A DNA stretch of 64,000 nucleotides. Origin: CBDCVN01 sp965223585 (lineage in GTDB: Bacteria; Deinococcota; Deinococci; Deinococcales; Trueperaceae). Under the pieces are notes generated by a model that worked only from the letters and a program-made list of their open reading frames with translations, searched no databases and was not told the origin of the DNA. Made by a program: the position numbers and the translations under genes. Positions 25,701 through 34,649 of the stretch are shown here, one piece after another. Within the stretch, counting starts at the first letter, position 1, and each line of letters opens with the position of its first letter. Location of the stretch: positions 13,336 to 77,335 of the forward strand of contig CBDCWW010000013.1 of assembly GCA_965223585.1 (NCBI GenBank), read 5' to 3'.

Positions 25701-26789
25701 ATGAGAACTCATATTCCCAAGAAAATGTTAGCTAACATTTTAAGTCATTTAGAAAGAGTTATACCTAGTAAGACCAACAGTTCTGGACTTAATTTGCTTA
25801 GTATAAAGTTTGGTGAAGGTAATCTTACCCTTACAGGTAGCAATTTAGATATAGATATTCAGGCTAGTGTGAATGCTGAAGTACAGGATTCAGGGTTGAT
25901 AATTTTACCTGCCCAAGTTTTTGGACAAGTAGTACGTTCTTTGCCCGGAGAATCCGTTGAACTTAGTGTTGAAGATAACGAGCTAAATGTAACCTCGAGC
26001 AATTACACCACTAAATTACAATTATCAAACACTGAAGATAATGCAGAAATAAATTTTCCGCAGAGTTATAAAGGTTCTGTAGAGGGAAAAATGTTTGCTA
26101 AAGCTCTTTCACAAGTACGCTATGCAGCTGCTGTAGCAGATTATCAAGCAATTTTTCGAGGAGTTAAACTAGAATTAGGTGATGCTAAAACTCGTACAAT
26201 TGCCACTGATGGTTTTCGTTTAGCTTATTACAATATTGATGAACCTACAGGCTTACAAGGTGACATTGTAATTCCTGCTCGTAGCGTTGAAGAGCTTACC
26301 AGAGTACTTGGCGAAGAAGAAGTTTTGCTCGAGCTTAGTGATAGCCAACTTTCAGTACAAACAGGTTACTACACACTAAACATAAAACTTATGGAAGGGC
26401 AGTTTCCTGATTATGAGAAGGTAATCCCCTCAAAATTTTTAGTGTCTATTACTCTAGACAGCAAAACTTTTCTAGAAACCGTTTCAAGAGTGGCTGTTAT
26501 GGCTGATAAAACCACTAATAATCGCATAGACATGCTTGTTAAAGATGGTAGCATACAAATAAACGCTGAAGGAAGTTATGGGCGATCTCAGGAGATTCTA
26601 GAGGTGTCACAAGAAGGAACCGAACCACAGATTGCTTTAGCTTATAACTCCAAATATTTAGAGGATGCCCTAAAAAGTGTTGAGGGCGAAGTGCGTTTCT
26701 CGTTTTCAGGTACAACTAGCCCTAGTTTACTTAGCACTAGTCGTGATCCCAATTACTTAGCAATGATAGTTCCACTTAGAACAGGGTAA
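25701..26789 (+). CDS. dnaN: DNA polymerase III beta sliding clamp
   Basis: A 362-residue clamp that tethers the replicative polymerase to DNA. It shows three repeated clamp domains, with recognisable segments ILSHLERVIPSKT (domain 1), ATDGFRLAYYNID (domain 2) and AYNSKYLEDALKSVEGEVRF then PSLLSTSRDPNYLAMIVPLR (domain 3). The C-terminal MIVPLR-type end is canonical. I chose ATG 25701 because GAGGA at 25686-25690 is 10 bases upstream; an in-frame TTG at 25695 would be too close. It lies immediately downstream of oriC, as in most bacteria. It is convergent with the SIMPL gene, with only two bases between stops. Confidence 0.96.
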   Translation: MRTHIPKKMLANILSHLERVIPSKTNSSGLNLLSIKFGEGNLTLTGSNLDIDIQASVNAEVQDSGLIILPAQVFGQVVRSLPGESVELSVEDNELNVTSSNYTTKLQLSNTEDNAEINFPQSYKGSVEGKMFAKALSQVRYAAAVADYQAIFRGVKLELGDAKTRTIATDGFRLAYYNIDEPTGLQGDIVIPARSVEELTRVLGEEEVLLELSDSQLSVQTGYYTLNIKLMEGQFPDYEKVIPSKFLVSITLDSKTFLETVSRVAVMADKTTNNRIDMLVKDGSIQINAEGSYGRSQEILEVSQEGTEPQIALAYNSKYLEDALKSVEGEVRFSFSGTTSPSLLSTSRDPNYLAMIVPLRTG

Positions 26790-26791
26790 TA

Positions 26792-27487
26792 TTATTCAAT
26801 CAGAAAACTAACTGCTAAAGTTACTTCTACAGCTAGTTGACCAGTTGATACAGGAACACTTTCAGCCACAGCACTCATAACCTCAAATCTTGGTGAAGCA
26901 ACAGGGGAATCAAAACCTGTTTGTTCGCTTATGCTCATTACTCCAACAATGCTTGCTTCTGCTAACTCAGCAAGTTGTTCAGCTTTTTCTCGAGCATTTA
27001 GCATAGCTTTTTCTCGAGCTTGTTTTTCAAGTTCACTGTCGTCAGAGAAAGTATAGCGAATATTATTAACACCATTTGCACCTGCATTTATGCTCTCAGT
27101 TAATACTTTCCCTACACTCTCAATATCACGAACTGTCACTCCTAAAACATGGTTAACCTGATACCCCTCAACTGTAGGATTACCTTCTAAGTCATAGCGT
27201 TGCTGGGGCCAAACATTAAAGCTAGAAGTTCTTATGTCTTCTTCAGCCACATTCAATGACTTAAGCACCTTTTTTACCTTGACAATAACAGAATTGGCTT
27301 CATTAGTGGCCTTACCTAAATCGGTGTCTTGAATGTCTATACTAACATTTAGCATAGCAACATCGGGTTCTGCATAAACAGTACCTTGACCAGTAACACT
27401 TATGGTTTTTGATAATTCTTGTGCTAGGGTATTAGATGATAAAAACATGATTAAGCAGATTACTCCAAGAAAGTATTTTAACTTCAT
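26792..27487 (-). CDS. SIMPL-domain (DUF541) exported protein
   Basis: A 231-residue periplasmic protein with a signal peptide (residues 1-22, ending TLAQE). The mature part is a SIMPL/YggE-like domain: ISVTGQGTVYAEPDVAMLNVSID, then VKKVLKSLNVAEEDIRTSSFNVWPQ, GVNNIRYTFSD and ARAEKAEQLAELAEASIVGVMSISE-type segments. YggE-type proteins are oligomeric and linked to stress or oxidative-damage protection, but no precise activity is agreed. The stop codon is two bases from the dnaN stop and no terminator hairpin fits between them. Confidence 0.87.
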   Translation of the reverse strand: MKLKYFLGVICLIMFLSSNTLAQELSKTISVTGQGTVYAEPDVAMLNVSIDIQDTDLGKATNEANSVIVKVKKVLKSLNVAEEDIRTSSFNVWPQQRYDLEGNPTVEGYQVNHVLGVTVRDIESVGKVLTESINAGANGVNNIRYTFSDDSELEKQAREKAMLNAREKAEQLAELAEASIVGVMSISEQTGFDSPVASPRFEVMSAVAESVPVSTGQLAVEVTLAVSFLIE

Positions 27488-27972
27488 TTCAGAACTCCTA
27501 GAAAATTTAAAGTGACATCCTGAAGATACTTGATTAAGGATGTCCTAGGAATTTATCTTGTAAGCTTTTTTTAGTGAGTATGATTACAGCAAGCTGAATA
27601 ATTCATCAAGTAGGTGTGTTTCATTCCTGCAAATCGCCTGACCTCTAATTTGGCTACATTATTATCTTGTCTTTGAAATGCACCTTATTATTACGTTGTA
27701 CCATCACAATTGGCTTAGTGGTGTGTTTCCGATTCTTTCTCTTGGATAAAACACTTATCTTCATTAATCTTATTAATCTTATAGTGTTCCTCCACTTGAA
27801 CACACCCTACTTTTAAATGCAGCGTTCCTGATTTTCCCTTGGATAAAACACTTATTTTCATTAATCTATGGTGTTCAAGTGGAACGCACCCGTACTATTC
27901 TTAAATACAGATTGTTTAAACTTGAAAATGAAATTGAGTTAGAATTAAACATTTAAATGAAATGAGGATTGA
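27488..27972. promoter_or_regulatory. Region upstream of eno with direct and inverted repeats
   Basis: This 485-base non-coding stretch contains two ~40-base direct repeats (about 27728-27775 and 27822-27867) sharing CTTGGATAAAACACTTAT and CTTCATTAATCT-like cores. It also has a perfect 12-bp inverted repeat, CCACTTGAACAC at 27792-27803 with its complement at 27871-27882. A GAGGA Shine-Dalgarno sequence at 27964-27968 serves eno. The repeats are probably regulatory or an old duplication; no gene is seen. Confidence 0.5.
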
Positions 27973-29247
27973 ATGACAATAATTGAAGCTATCAAGGCAC
28001 TTACACTTTTTGACTCACGCGGCAATCCCACAGTAGGTGCAAAAGTGGTTTTGAGCAGTGGTGTAGAGGCAAGCGCTTTAGTACCTTCAGGTGCTTCTAC
28101 AGGAGAGCATGAGGCGGTAGAACTTAGAGACAATGGTGAAAGGCTTATGGGTAAGGGGGTTAACCAAGCTGTAAAAAATGTCAATGAAATTATTGCTCCA
28201 GAACTAGTTGGCTTAGATGCTTTTGAACAACCTCTTATTGATGCTAAAATGCTTGCTTTAGATGGAACTCCAAATAAGGGAAAGCTAGGTGCAAACGCTA
28301 TTTTAGCAGTTTCTTTGGCCTGCGCTAGAGCAGTAGCAAAAACCTTAGATATACCTCTTTATCGCTACTTAGGTGGTGTGGGAGCTAAAATTTTGCCTGT
28401 ACCTATGATGAATGTTATCAATGGTGGCAGTCATGCAGACAATAAAGTAGATATGCAAGAATTTATGCTTGCTCCAGTAGGATTTGATAATTTTTCTGAG
28501 GCTTTTTATGCTGGTGTTGAGACTTTTCATAACCTCAAAAAAGTACTTTCTAGCAAGGGTTATAATACCAATGTTGGCGATGAAGGCGGCTTTGCTCCTG
28601 ATTTACAATCTAATGAGCAAGCAATTGAAGTAATACTCGAGGCAATTGAAAAAGCTGGCTATAAGGTGGGTGAAGAGATTTGCTTGGCACTTGACCCAGC
28701 CTCGAGTGAATTTTTTGTAGATGGAAATTACAACTTAAAAGCTGAGAATAAAGTCCTAAACAGTGATGAAATGATAGTTTATTGGAAAGATTGGGTAAGC
28801 AAATATCCTATTATTTCAATTGAAGACGGGCTTGCTGAAGATGATTGGGCAGCTTGGGCTAAACTTACTTTGGAAATAGGCAATAAGTGTCAATTGGTAG
28901 GTGACGATCTTTTTGTAACCAATGTTGCTAGATTACAACGTGGCATTAATGAAGGTGTTGGTAACGCTATTTTAGTTAAAGTGAACCAAATTGGTAGTTT
29001 AACTGAGTCTTTAGATACCATAGAACTTGCGAAACAAGCCAGTTATCGCAACATGATCAGCCACCGTAGTGGAGAAACTGAAGATGCTTTTATAGCAGAT
29101 CTAGCAGTAGCAGTTAATGCAGGGCAGATTAAGACTGGTTCGGCAAGTCGTAGTGATAGGATGGCAAAATATAACCGTTTATTAGCTATTGAAGCTGAAT
29201 TAGGTTCTTCAGCACAATTTTTGGGCAAAAAGGCGTTTGCGCAGTAA
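27973..29247 (+). CDS. eno: Enolase
   Basis: A 424-residue glycolytic enzyme that interconverts 2-phosphoglycerate and phosphoenolpyruvate with Mg2+. Seen: FDSRGNPTVGAKV (residues about 14-26), the substrate loop SGASTGEHEAVELRD, metal-ligand region VGDEGGFAPDL, SIEDGLAEDDW, VGDDLFVTN, the catalytic Lys region VKVNQIGSLTE, and SHRSGETEDAFIADL. Length and motifs are standard. The last base of its TAA stop is the first base of the pyk ATG, so the two enzymes of lower glycolysis are translationally coupled. Confidence 0.97.
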   Translation: MTIIEAIKALTLFDSRGNPTVGAKVVLSSGVEASALVPSGASTGEHEAVELRDNGERLMGKGVNQAVKNVNEIIAPELVGLDAFEQPLIDAKMLALDGTPNKGKLGANAILAVSLACARAVAKTLDIPLYRYLGGVGAKILPVPMMNVINGGSHADNKVDMQEFMLAPVGFDNFSEAFYAGVETFHNLKKVLSSKGYNTNVGDEGGFAPDLQSNEQAIEVILEAIEKAGYKVGEEICLALDPASSEFFVDGNYNLKAENKVLNSDEMIVYWKDWVSKYPIISIEDGLAEDDWAAWAKLTLEIGNKCQLVGDDLFVTNVARLQRGINEGVGNAILVKVNQIGSLTESLDTIELAKQASYRNMISHRSGETEDAFIADLAVAVNAGQIKTGSASRSDRMAKYNRLLAIEAELGSSAQFLGKKAFAQ

Positions 29248-30671
29248 TGTTGCGCCGCACTAAAATTGTTGCTACCTTGGGGCCTGCTACAAATACTCCT
29301 GAAAAAATTGAGAAGCTTATTCTAGCTGGTGTAAATGTTTTTAGGCTTAACTTTTCCCACGGTGAACAGCACCACCATAAAGAAAACTTTACTAATATTC
29401 GCAAAATAAGTAAAAAGCTAGGTTACCCTGTAGCTATTTTACAAGATTTACAAGGGCCTAAAATCCGCACAGCAACTTTTACTGAGGGTAAGATAAATTT
29501 AAAAAAAGGAGAACCTTTTAAACTTACTTGTGCTGACAATAGCCCCGGTGACATAAACCGAGTAGGGGTAACTTACAACGATTTATACAAAGATGTTAAT
29601 GTAGGTGACGACCTTTTACTTGATGACGGTCGCCTAAAACTTAAGGTCATTGATATTAACCAAAATGAGCAAGTAATTTTTACAGAAGTAGTTTTAGGAG
29701 GGATTCTTTCTAATAATAAAGGCATTAACATTCCTAATGCAGACTTGAGTATTCCAGCACTTACTGACAAAGATCTATCTGATTTGGAATATGGTGTTGC
29801 GTTAGGAGTAGACTGGGTAGCTGTTAGCTTTGTACGTAATCGTGAGGATGTACTTCTAGCTCGAACTCACCTAGAAAAAGCTAATTCTGCAGCAAAACTC
29901 ATGGCTAAAATTGAGAAACCTAGCGCTGTAGAGCGTTTTGATGAAATTCTAGCTGAAGTAGATGGTGTCATGGTAGCGCGTGGTGACTTGGGAGTAGAAT
30001 TACCCCCAGAAGAAGTTCCTCCTATTCAGAAATATCTTATTAAGGCCTGTATTCAAGCAAGTAAACCAGTTGTAACTGCTACTCAGATGCTTGAGTCAAT
30101 GATAAATAGTCCTACTCCTACTCGAGCTGAGGCTAGTGATGTTGCTAATGCTATTTATGATGGTACTGATGCAGTTATGCTTTCAGGAGAAACAGCCACT
30201 GGTAAATACCCTGTCGAAGCAGTAGAAATGATGGACCGTATTGCCCTAACAGTTGAAACTAATCTTACATACCCGAATAGTAAGCGTAGACACCCTGATA
30301 AAGCTATACAAGATGTTGTGCCTTTAGCCGCATGTGATATGGCACATCATCTTAATGCTAGGTTAATAGTAACTTTTACTGGCAGTGGTGCTACTGCACT
30401 ACGGGTTTCTAGTTATCGCCCTTCTTCACCTGTATTGGCAGTAACCCCTAGCGAGCACACCTATTGTCAAATGGCTGTGTTTTGGGGAGTTATTCCAGCA
30501 ATAAGTGAAAATATTAACAATACTGACGAGATGGTCACTGTAGCTAATCAAGAAATTAAAAATGCATTTGGATCTCAAGTAAATAAGGGAGACCATTACA
30601 TATCAATAGCAGGTGTCCCTTTTGGTCAAAGTGGTACTACTAATCTTTTAAGAGTGGAAAAAGTAAAGTGA
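29247..30671 (+). CDS. pyk: Pyruvate kinase
   Basis: A 474-residue enzyme that converts phosphoenolpyruvate and ADP to pyruvate and ATP. Seen: RRTKIVATLGPATNTPEKIEKLI at the N-terminus, NFSHGEQ, LQDLQGPKIRT, AKIEKPSAVERFDEIL with the catalytic Lys, MVARGDLGVELP, ATQMLESMINSPTPTRAEASDVANA and MLSGETATGKYP. The C-terminal domain (about 350-474) is the regulatory fold without an added PEP-utiliser domain. Its ATG overlaps the eno stop, and its own TGA overlaps the GTG of the next gene, giving a tight three-gene operon. Confidence 0.97.
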   Translation: MLRRTKIVATLGPATNTPEKIEKLILAGVNVFRLNFSHGEQHHHKENFTNIRKISKKLGYPVAILQDLQGPKIRTATFTEGKINLKKGEPFKLTCADNSPGDINRVGVTYNDLYKDVNVGDDLLLDDGRLKLKVIDINQNEQVIFTEVVLGGILSNNKGINIPNADLSIPALTDKDLSDLEYGVALGVDWVAVSFVRNREDVLLARTHLEKANSAAKLMAKIEKPSAVERFDEILAEVDGVMVARGDLGVELPPEEVPPIQKYLIKACIQASKPVVTATQMLESMINSPTPTRAEASDVANAIYDGTDAVMLSGETATGKYPVEAVEMMDRIALTVETNLTYPNSKRRHPDKAIQDVVPLAACDMAHHLNARLIVTFTGSGATALRVSSYRPSSPVLAVTPSEHTYCQMAVFWGVIPAISENINNTDEMVTVANQEIKNAFGSQVNKGDHYISIAGVPFGQSGTTNLLRVEKVK

Positions 30672-31594
30672 AGAGACTTTGGTTAGTTACTTTATTTTTA
30701 CTTGGCTGCAGTTTTGCTCAGGATGCTTTAAGGTTACGTTTTTACACAAATTGGTTTGCTGAAGCAGCTCATGGTGGATTTTATGCTGCTGTTAAAGATG
30801 GTTTATATACTGAAAATAATTTGAATGTAGAACTTATTCAAGGTGGTCCGGGAATTAATGGGGTAGCCCTTCTAGCTTCTAATCGTGCTGAAATAATTAT
30901 GCTTGCAGGGGGACAAGTGGTTTTGGCTAGAGAAGAAGGTATCCCAGTAGTTGCTGTTTTTGCTACCTACCAAACCTCGCCACTAGGACTTATGTTTCAT
31001 TCTGAAGAGCCACTAAATGATTTTAGTGAATTAGCAGGCCGTAGTGTATCAGTTTTCCCCGGTGCAACTTATTGGGCTTACATTGAAAAAAAGTATGATT
31101 TAGAAGGTAAAGTGCAGACCCTTAATTATAGTGGGCAGCTTGCTCAGTGGCTTAATAATAAGAAACTTGTTACACAAGGTTATGTTACAGCAGAACCTTT
31201 TTTGGCTAGACAAGAAGGTGCTCACCCTCAAAACTTATTAATTGCTGACTCGGGCTTTAATCCTTATAGTGGTGTATTAGTAACAAATGAAGATTTCTTA
31301 AAAGAAAATAACAAAGCAATAAATGATTTTTTAGAGGCTACTCGAGAAGGTTGGAAACGTTTTTTGCTTTCTCCACTTGATTATATAGATGTACTTAAAG
31401 CTGATAATAGCACTATTACAACTGAAATGATTTTGTGGTCTAATGAGCAACAATTACCACTTATACTAAATCAAGATGCTATGGTTGGTGGAATTGGAAG
31501 CATGAAAGTAGAACGCTGGGAAGAACTTATAAATCAGCTAAAAGAGATAAATATTGTAAAAGGTGAAATTAGTGGGAGTGATATTTTACCATAA
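30668..31594 (+). CDS. NMT1/THI5-like ABC-transporter substrate-binding lipoprotein
   Basis: A 308-residue solute-binding protein starting at GTG 30668, overlapping the pyk stop. The N-terminus has a signal peptide with a likely lipobox LLGC (Cys about residue 14). The mature part begins LRLRFYTNWFAEAAHGGFYAAVKDGLY, then VELIQGGPGING, characteristic of the NMT1/SsuA/TauA/ThiY group that binds pyrimidine precursors of thiamine, sulfonates or related small molecules. A PFLARQEGAHPQNLL segment lies in the second lobe. No permease or ATPase gene is adjacent, so the transporter partner must be elsewhere. A thiamine-precursor role is plausible because pyruvate metabolism needs thiamine diphosphate, but this is inference. 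Confidence 0.82.
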   Translation: MKRLWLVTLFLLGCSFAQDALRLRFYTNWFAEAAHGGFYAAVKDGLYTENNLNVELIQGGPGINGVALLASNRAEIIMLAGGQVVLAREEGIPVVAVFATYQTSPLGLMFHSEEPLNDFSELAGRSVSVFPGATYWAYIEKKYDLEGKVQTLNYSGQLAQWLNNKKLVTQGYVTAEPFLARQEGAHPQNLLIADSGFNPYSGVLVTNEDFLKENNKAINDFLEATREGWKRFLLSPLDYIDVLKADNSTITTEMILWSNEQQLPLILNQDAMVGGIGSMKVERWEELINQLKEINIVKGEISGSDILP

Positions 31595-31827
31595 TCTATG
31601 TGGGTAATTAGTAAGCTTAAGTTGCATTATGTTCCTGCTACACACATTAAGTATATATCTCTAGCAATATTACTAAATATTTATAGAGGCAATTCAATTT
31701 GGGAAAGATAACAGACAACTCATAATATTAATAATTATGATATAGTGTACGTTACTTATGTGTTTTGTCAAAGAAAAATTAGCAATTTACTGACAAATCA
31801 TTAAAGTTATGGGGATTTGGATAAATT

Positions 31828-32625
31828 ATGCCTAACAATACCTACAAGCACGTCCAAAGTAAATTATCTACCATGGTCTCAACTAGAGCAGTGAAGCGCA
31901 TTTTAAAAAGCTCTTTAAAAGATAAGGGGTTAACACCAGATAATGTTGATGTGGCTAGTATGATCAAGATCTTAAAGGGACCTGTTTTTAAAGAGTTTCA
32001 GCTAATTTTGCCTCGTGATGGCTTAAAGAAGAACTTGAGCCAACTTATGTCTGAATTAAAGACACCTGCATCTAGTACAAAAGCAAGCAATTTTGCTAAC
32101 ACTAAAACTGAAAAAGATCATGGTACTAAAACTTCTAGTGGGAGTATTTTCACGGACACACTGTCTGAGTTTTGGTTTGAAGAAGAAAACTATACAGATA
32201 CAGATATAAGACCTGAGAAAAAGGAGGAGAAAAAAAGCTTGCCTGTAAAGGACGAGCATAAGGCTGTTGTAAAAAATAAGCCACCTGCTGTTCTTCCTCC
32301 ACTTAATGAAAGTCAATTGGAAGACATTGTCATGCAATTTGCCCAGCTCGAGCACGTGAAACTAGTTGCTGCTGTTCGCCAGAAGGGTGAAGTAGTGGTT
32401 TCACGTGGTTCAGGAATTGATCTGGGAGTTTTTTCGCGAGTAGGTCTTATGGGATTAAAGCTCTTACAAAGAGGTGGAAATCTTAAGTCGTATTACTTGT
32501 CACATAGTTCCGGAGAACTATTTTTACTTATTTTGGGGCAGGATATAATTGTAGTTATGGGAACATCTGAATTAAATGTTGGAGCAGTTTTTGCAAATAT
32601 GTCAGCAATTAAGGAGAAATTATGA
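31828..32625 (+). CDS. Roadblock/LC7-like domain protein
   Basis: A 265-residue cytoplasmic protein. The C-terminal ~105 residues (about 160-265) match the Roadblock/LC7 fold: a helix LEDIVMQFAQLEHVKLVAAV, strand GEVVVSRGSG, helix VFSRVGLMGLKLLQRGG, then LFLLILGQDIIVVMG and a final helix. Such proteins act with small Ras-like GTPases or polarity systems. The N-terminal ~80 residues are helical and basic (RAVKRILKSSLKDKGL), of unknown family, followed by a low-complexity linker. Its stop overlaps the start of the next gene (ATGA), so it is coupled to a membrane protein. A 233-base gene-free stretch lies upstream. No GTPase gene is present in the window. Confidence 0.72.
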   Translation: MPNNTYKHVQSKLSTMVSTRAVKRILKSSLKDKGLTPDNVDVASMIKILKGPVFKEFQLILPRDGLKKNLSQLMSELKTPASSTKASNFANTKTEKDHGTKTSSGSIFTDTLSEFWFEEENYTDTDIRPEKKEEKKSLPVKDEHKAVVKNKPPAVLPPLNESQLEDIVMQFAQLEHVKLVAAVRQKGEVVVSRGSGIDLGVFSRVGLMGLKLLQRGGNLKSYYLSHSSGELFLLILGQDIIVVMGTSELNVGAVFANMSAIKEKL

Positions 32626-34574
32626 ATGGCCTGATGAATACCTTGTTGTATGTCACAGTGATTGTCTTACTTGGTCATTTCGCTTTTGTACAGGAAGAGG
32701 TAACGGATGATGCAACAAGTGAGGATTTAAGATTAAACCTGTACCAAGAAATTATCGATATTTTAGATGAAAGTGTAGATTTACTTACTTCTGAACCAGA
32801 AAAAAGTGAAGAAAGTCTTATATTAGCCCAAGAAACTTTTGAGCGTTTGTCTCAGGGAGGATTTGGTAGTAGTGCTGTGACAAGTGGTGTTATAGCTACT
32901 TTTGAAAATGCTCTTACTGCTGTTACAAATCGTAGTGAAGCTGATTTGGCTATACAAACTACAGTCATTAAAGGTGGTTTACAACGCCTTTTGTATGAAG
33001 TTGCTGCTGATGAGGCTAGCGAAGGAAACTTAGGCCTTGCTAAAAACTATTTTAGTGAGGTTGTTCAGAGTATGGGAGGGGAGGAAGAAGATGTTAATAA
33101 GATAAAAGAAAGTCAAGATCCTTTGTTAATTCAAATTGTATTAGATGATGTTGCTGCAAAAGGTATGCAGGCTAACTTACAAGATGCCACTAGTGCTTTG
33201 GAAAGTGAGGACATTACGGAGGCATATCAATCTATTGCTCAGGCTTATAGTAATTATGTTCCTGTACAAGATTCACCACGTATATCTGAAGCTACACCAA
33301 CTGCTTTTTTAGGTGCTATTAATGCACTTGTTAATGAAGACCCTGAAGCAGCTAGCACATTACAGACCCTAAATGACAACGTAGATAACTTTGCTAAAGC
33401 TGCTGAATCTGATTTAGAGCAAGCTTTAACATCATCTACAACTCCTGAATCTGCTACTTCAGAAGAGTTAGTACCGGAAGAAGAAATACCAGAAGAGTCA
33501 ACAGAAGAACCAGTAGCAGAAGCATCGCCTGCATTATCAGAAGAAGAGTCAGTAACGCCTTTGCCAGCAGCAACTTTAGAAGAGCCAGCAACAGCACTAC
33601 CACTGACTCCAGAAGTTGTAGAAGAATCCTCTTCACCTTCTCCTCCCATAGTAGTTTCTCCTCCTGTAACTAGTGCACCTGTACCAGCTGCTCAGGGTAC
33701 AGTAGCACCTCAAACTTTAATAGTGCCTGTAGCAGAGCCACTTTCTTCTGATGCTGAGTCACCTAGCGGCGGGGAAACACAGCCAGCTTCATTGGCTGGT
33801 AGCAAAGTATCTGAAGAAGAGCTTAACTTGCTCTATGCTAATGCTGCTCAAGCAACTGTTGCTATCGAAACTGGAGAGCAAGATCAGGCAAGGGAGTTTA
33901 TTGGGAGTTTTGAAGAGAATTATAAAAGTTTTTTTGAACCCTCCGTATCTTCTGAAGATCCAAAGTTTGCTGAAATGACTAATAAGTTAATTACTGGCTT
34001 GAAAAGCGCCCCTGCTTTGCGATTGCAAGATAGCGTGGTACTAATGGGCCATGTAGATGCTATAAGATCTTTGTTGGAAGACAAGAAAATATCAAGTACT
34101 CATGGAGCTATTGTCACCACCAGCATATTTTGGGCTGGTATTTTACGGCTCATTGTTATGATTGCTGTGGCTGTCTTAGCTTTTATCCCTCTTTACCTTC
34201 TTAACCTTGCTTTTGGTGGAGGCAATCGTAATTGGCAGTGGGTGGGGTTTGCTCTTTTTCTATTGCTTTTACCTGTTATTTATGAGGGACTTAGTTTCGC
34301 AGGAACACTAATTGCTGACCTAACGGGTATTGAAGCTTTTGGTATTCTCTCTAACTTTTCCTTTTTCCAAAATGTCATAGCTCAGCTTGTATGGGTAGTG
34401 ATTACTGTTATGGCGATAATATTTTCTTCTATAGGACTATATGGTATTTGTGTACAATTTGGTCTTATTGGTCAAGGAAAAGAGATCAATACTAGTGTTT
34501 TTGATAAAGAATCTAGTGTGACTGTAAGTGATTTAGGTGATGACACTATTGTTGATTGGGACGAAGAGTTTTAG
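32622..34574 (+). CDS. Large membrane protein of unknown function
   Basis: A 650-residue protein. A signal-like segment (residues about 5-22) precedes a helical extracytoplasmic region (about 25-270) of TPR-like appearance, with AKNYFSEVVQSMGGEEEDV and DITEAYQSIAQAYSNY. A Pro/Glu/Ser/Thr-rich low-complexity stretch follows (about 270-395), then a second helical region (about 400-500). Three to four transmembrane segments lie at the C-terminus (about 505-530, 540-560, 580-615). I do not recognise the family. Its ATG overlaps the stop of the Roadblock gene, so the two products probably work together, perhaps as a membrane-linked switch; that is inference. A terminator follows at 34604. Confidence 0.7.
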   Translation: MNGLMNTLLYVTVIVLLGHFAFVQEEVTDDATSEDLRLNLYQEIIDILDESVDLLTSEPEKSEESLILAQETFERLSQGGFGSSAVTSGVIATFENALTAVTNRSEADLAIQTTVIKGGLQRLLYEVAADEASEGNLGLAKNYFSEVVQSMGGEEEDVNKIKESQDPLLIQIVLDDVAAKGMQANLQDATSALESEDITEAYQSIAQAYSNYVPVQDSPRISEATPTAFLGAINALVNEDPEAASTLQTLNDNVDNFAKAAESDLEQALTSSTTPESATSEELVPEEEIPEESTEEPVAEASPALSEEESVTPLPAATLEEPATALPLTPEVVEESSSPSPPIVVSPPVTSAPVPAAQGTVAPQTLIVPVAEPLSSDAESPSGGETQPASLAGSKVSEEELNLLYANAAQATVAIETGEQDQAREFIGSFEENYKSFFEPSVSSEDPKFAEMTNKLITGLKSAPALRLQDSVVLMGHVDAIRSLLEDKKISSTHGAIVTTSIFWAGILRLIVMIAVAVLAFIPLYLLNLAFGGGNRNWQWVGFALFLLLLPVIYEGLSFAGTLIADLTGIEAFGILSNFSFFQNVIAQLVWVVITVMAIIFSSIGLYGICVQFGLIGQGKEINTSVFDKESSVTVSDLGDDTIVDWDEEF

Positions 34575-34603
34575 AATCTTTGATTGTTTAATTTAATTAG
34601 TAT

Positions 34604-34639
34604 AAACCTCTGATGTTTCTAAAACATTGGAGGTTTTTT
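34604..34639. terminator. Rho-independent terminator
   Basis: An inverted repeat, AAACCTCTGATGTTT (34604-34618) with its near-complement at 34622-34636, then a T-run to 34639. It lies between the convergent membrane-protein and MATE genes and can serve both. Confidence 0.82.
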
Positions 34640-34649
34640 ATGCAAAGAC

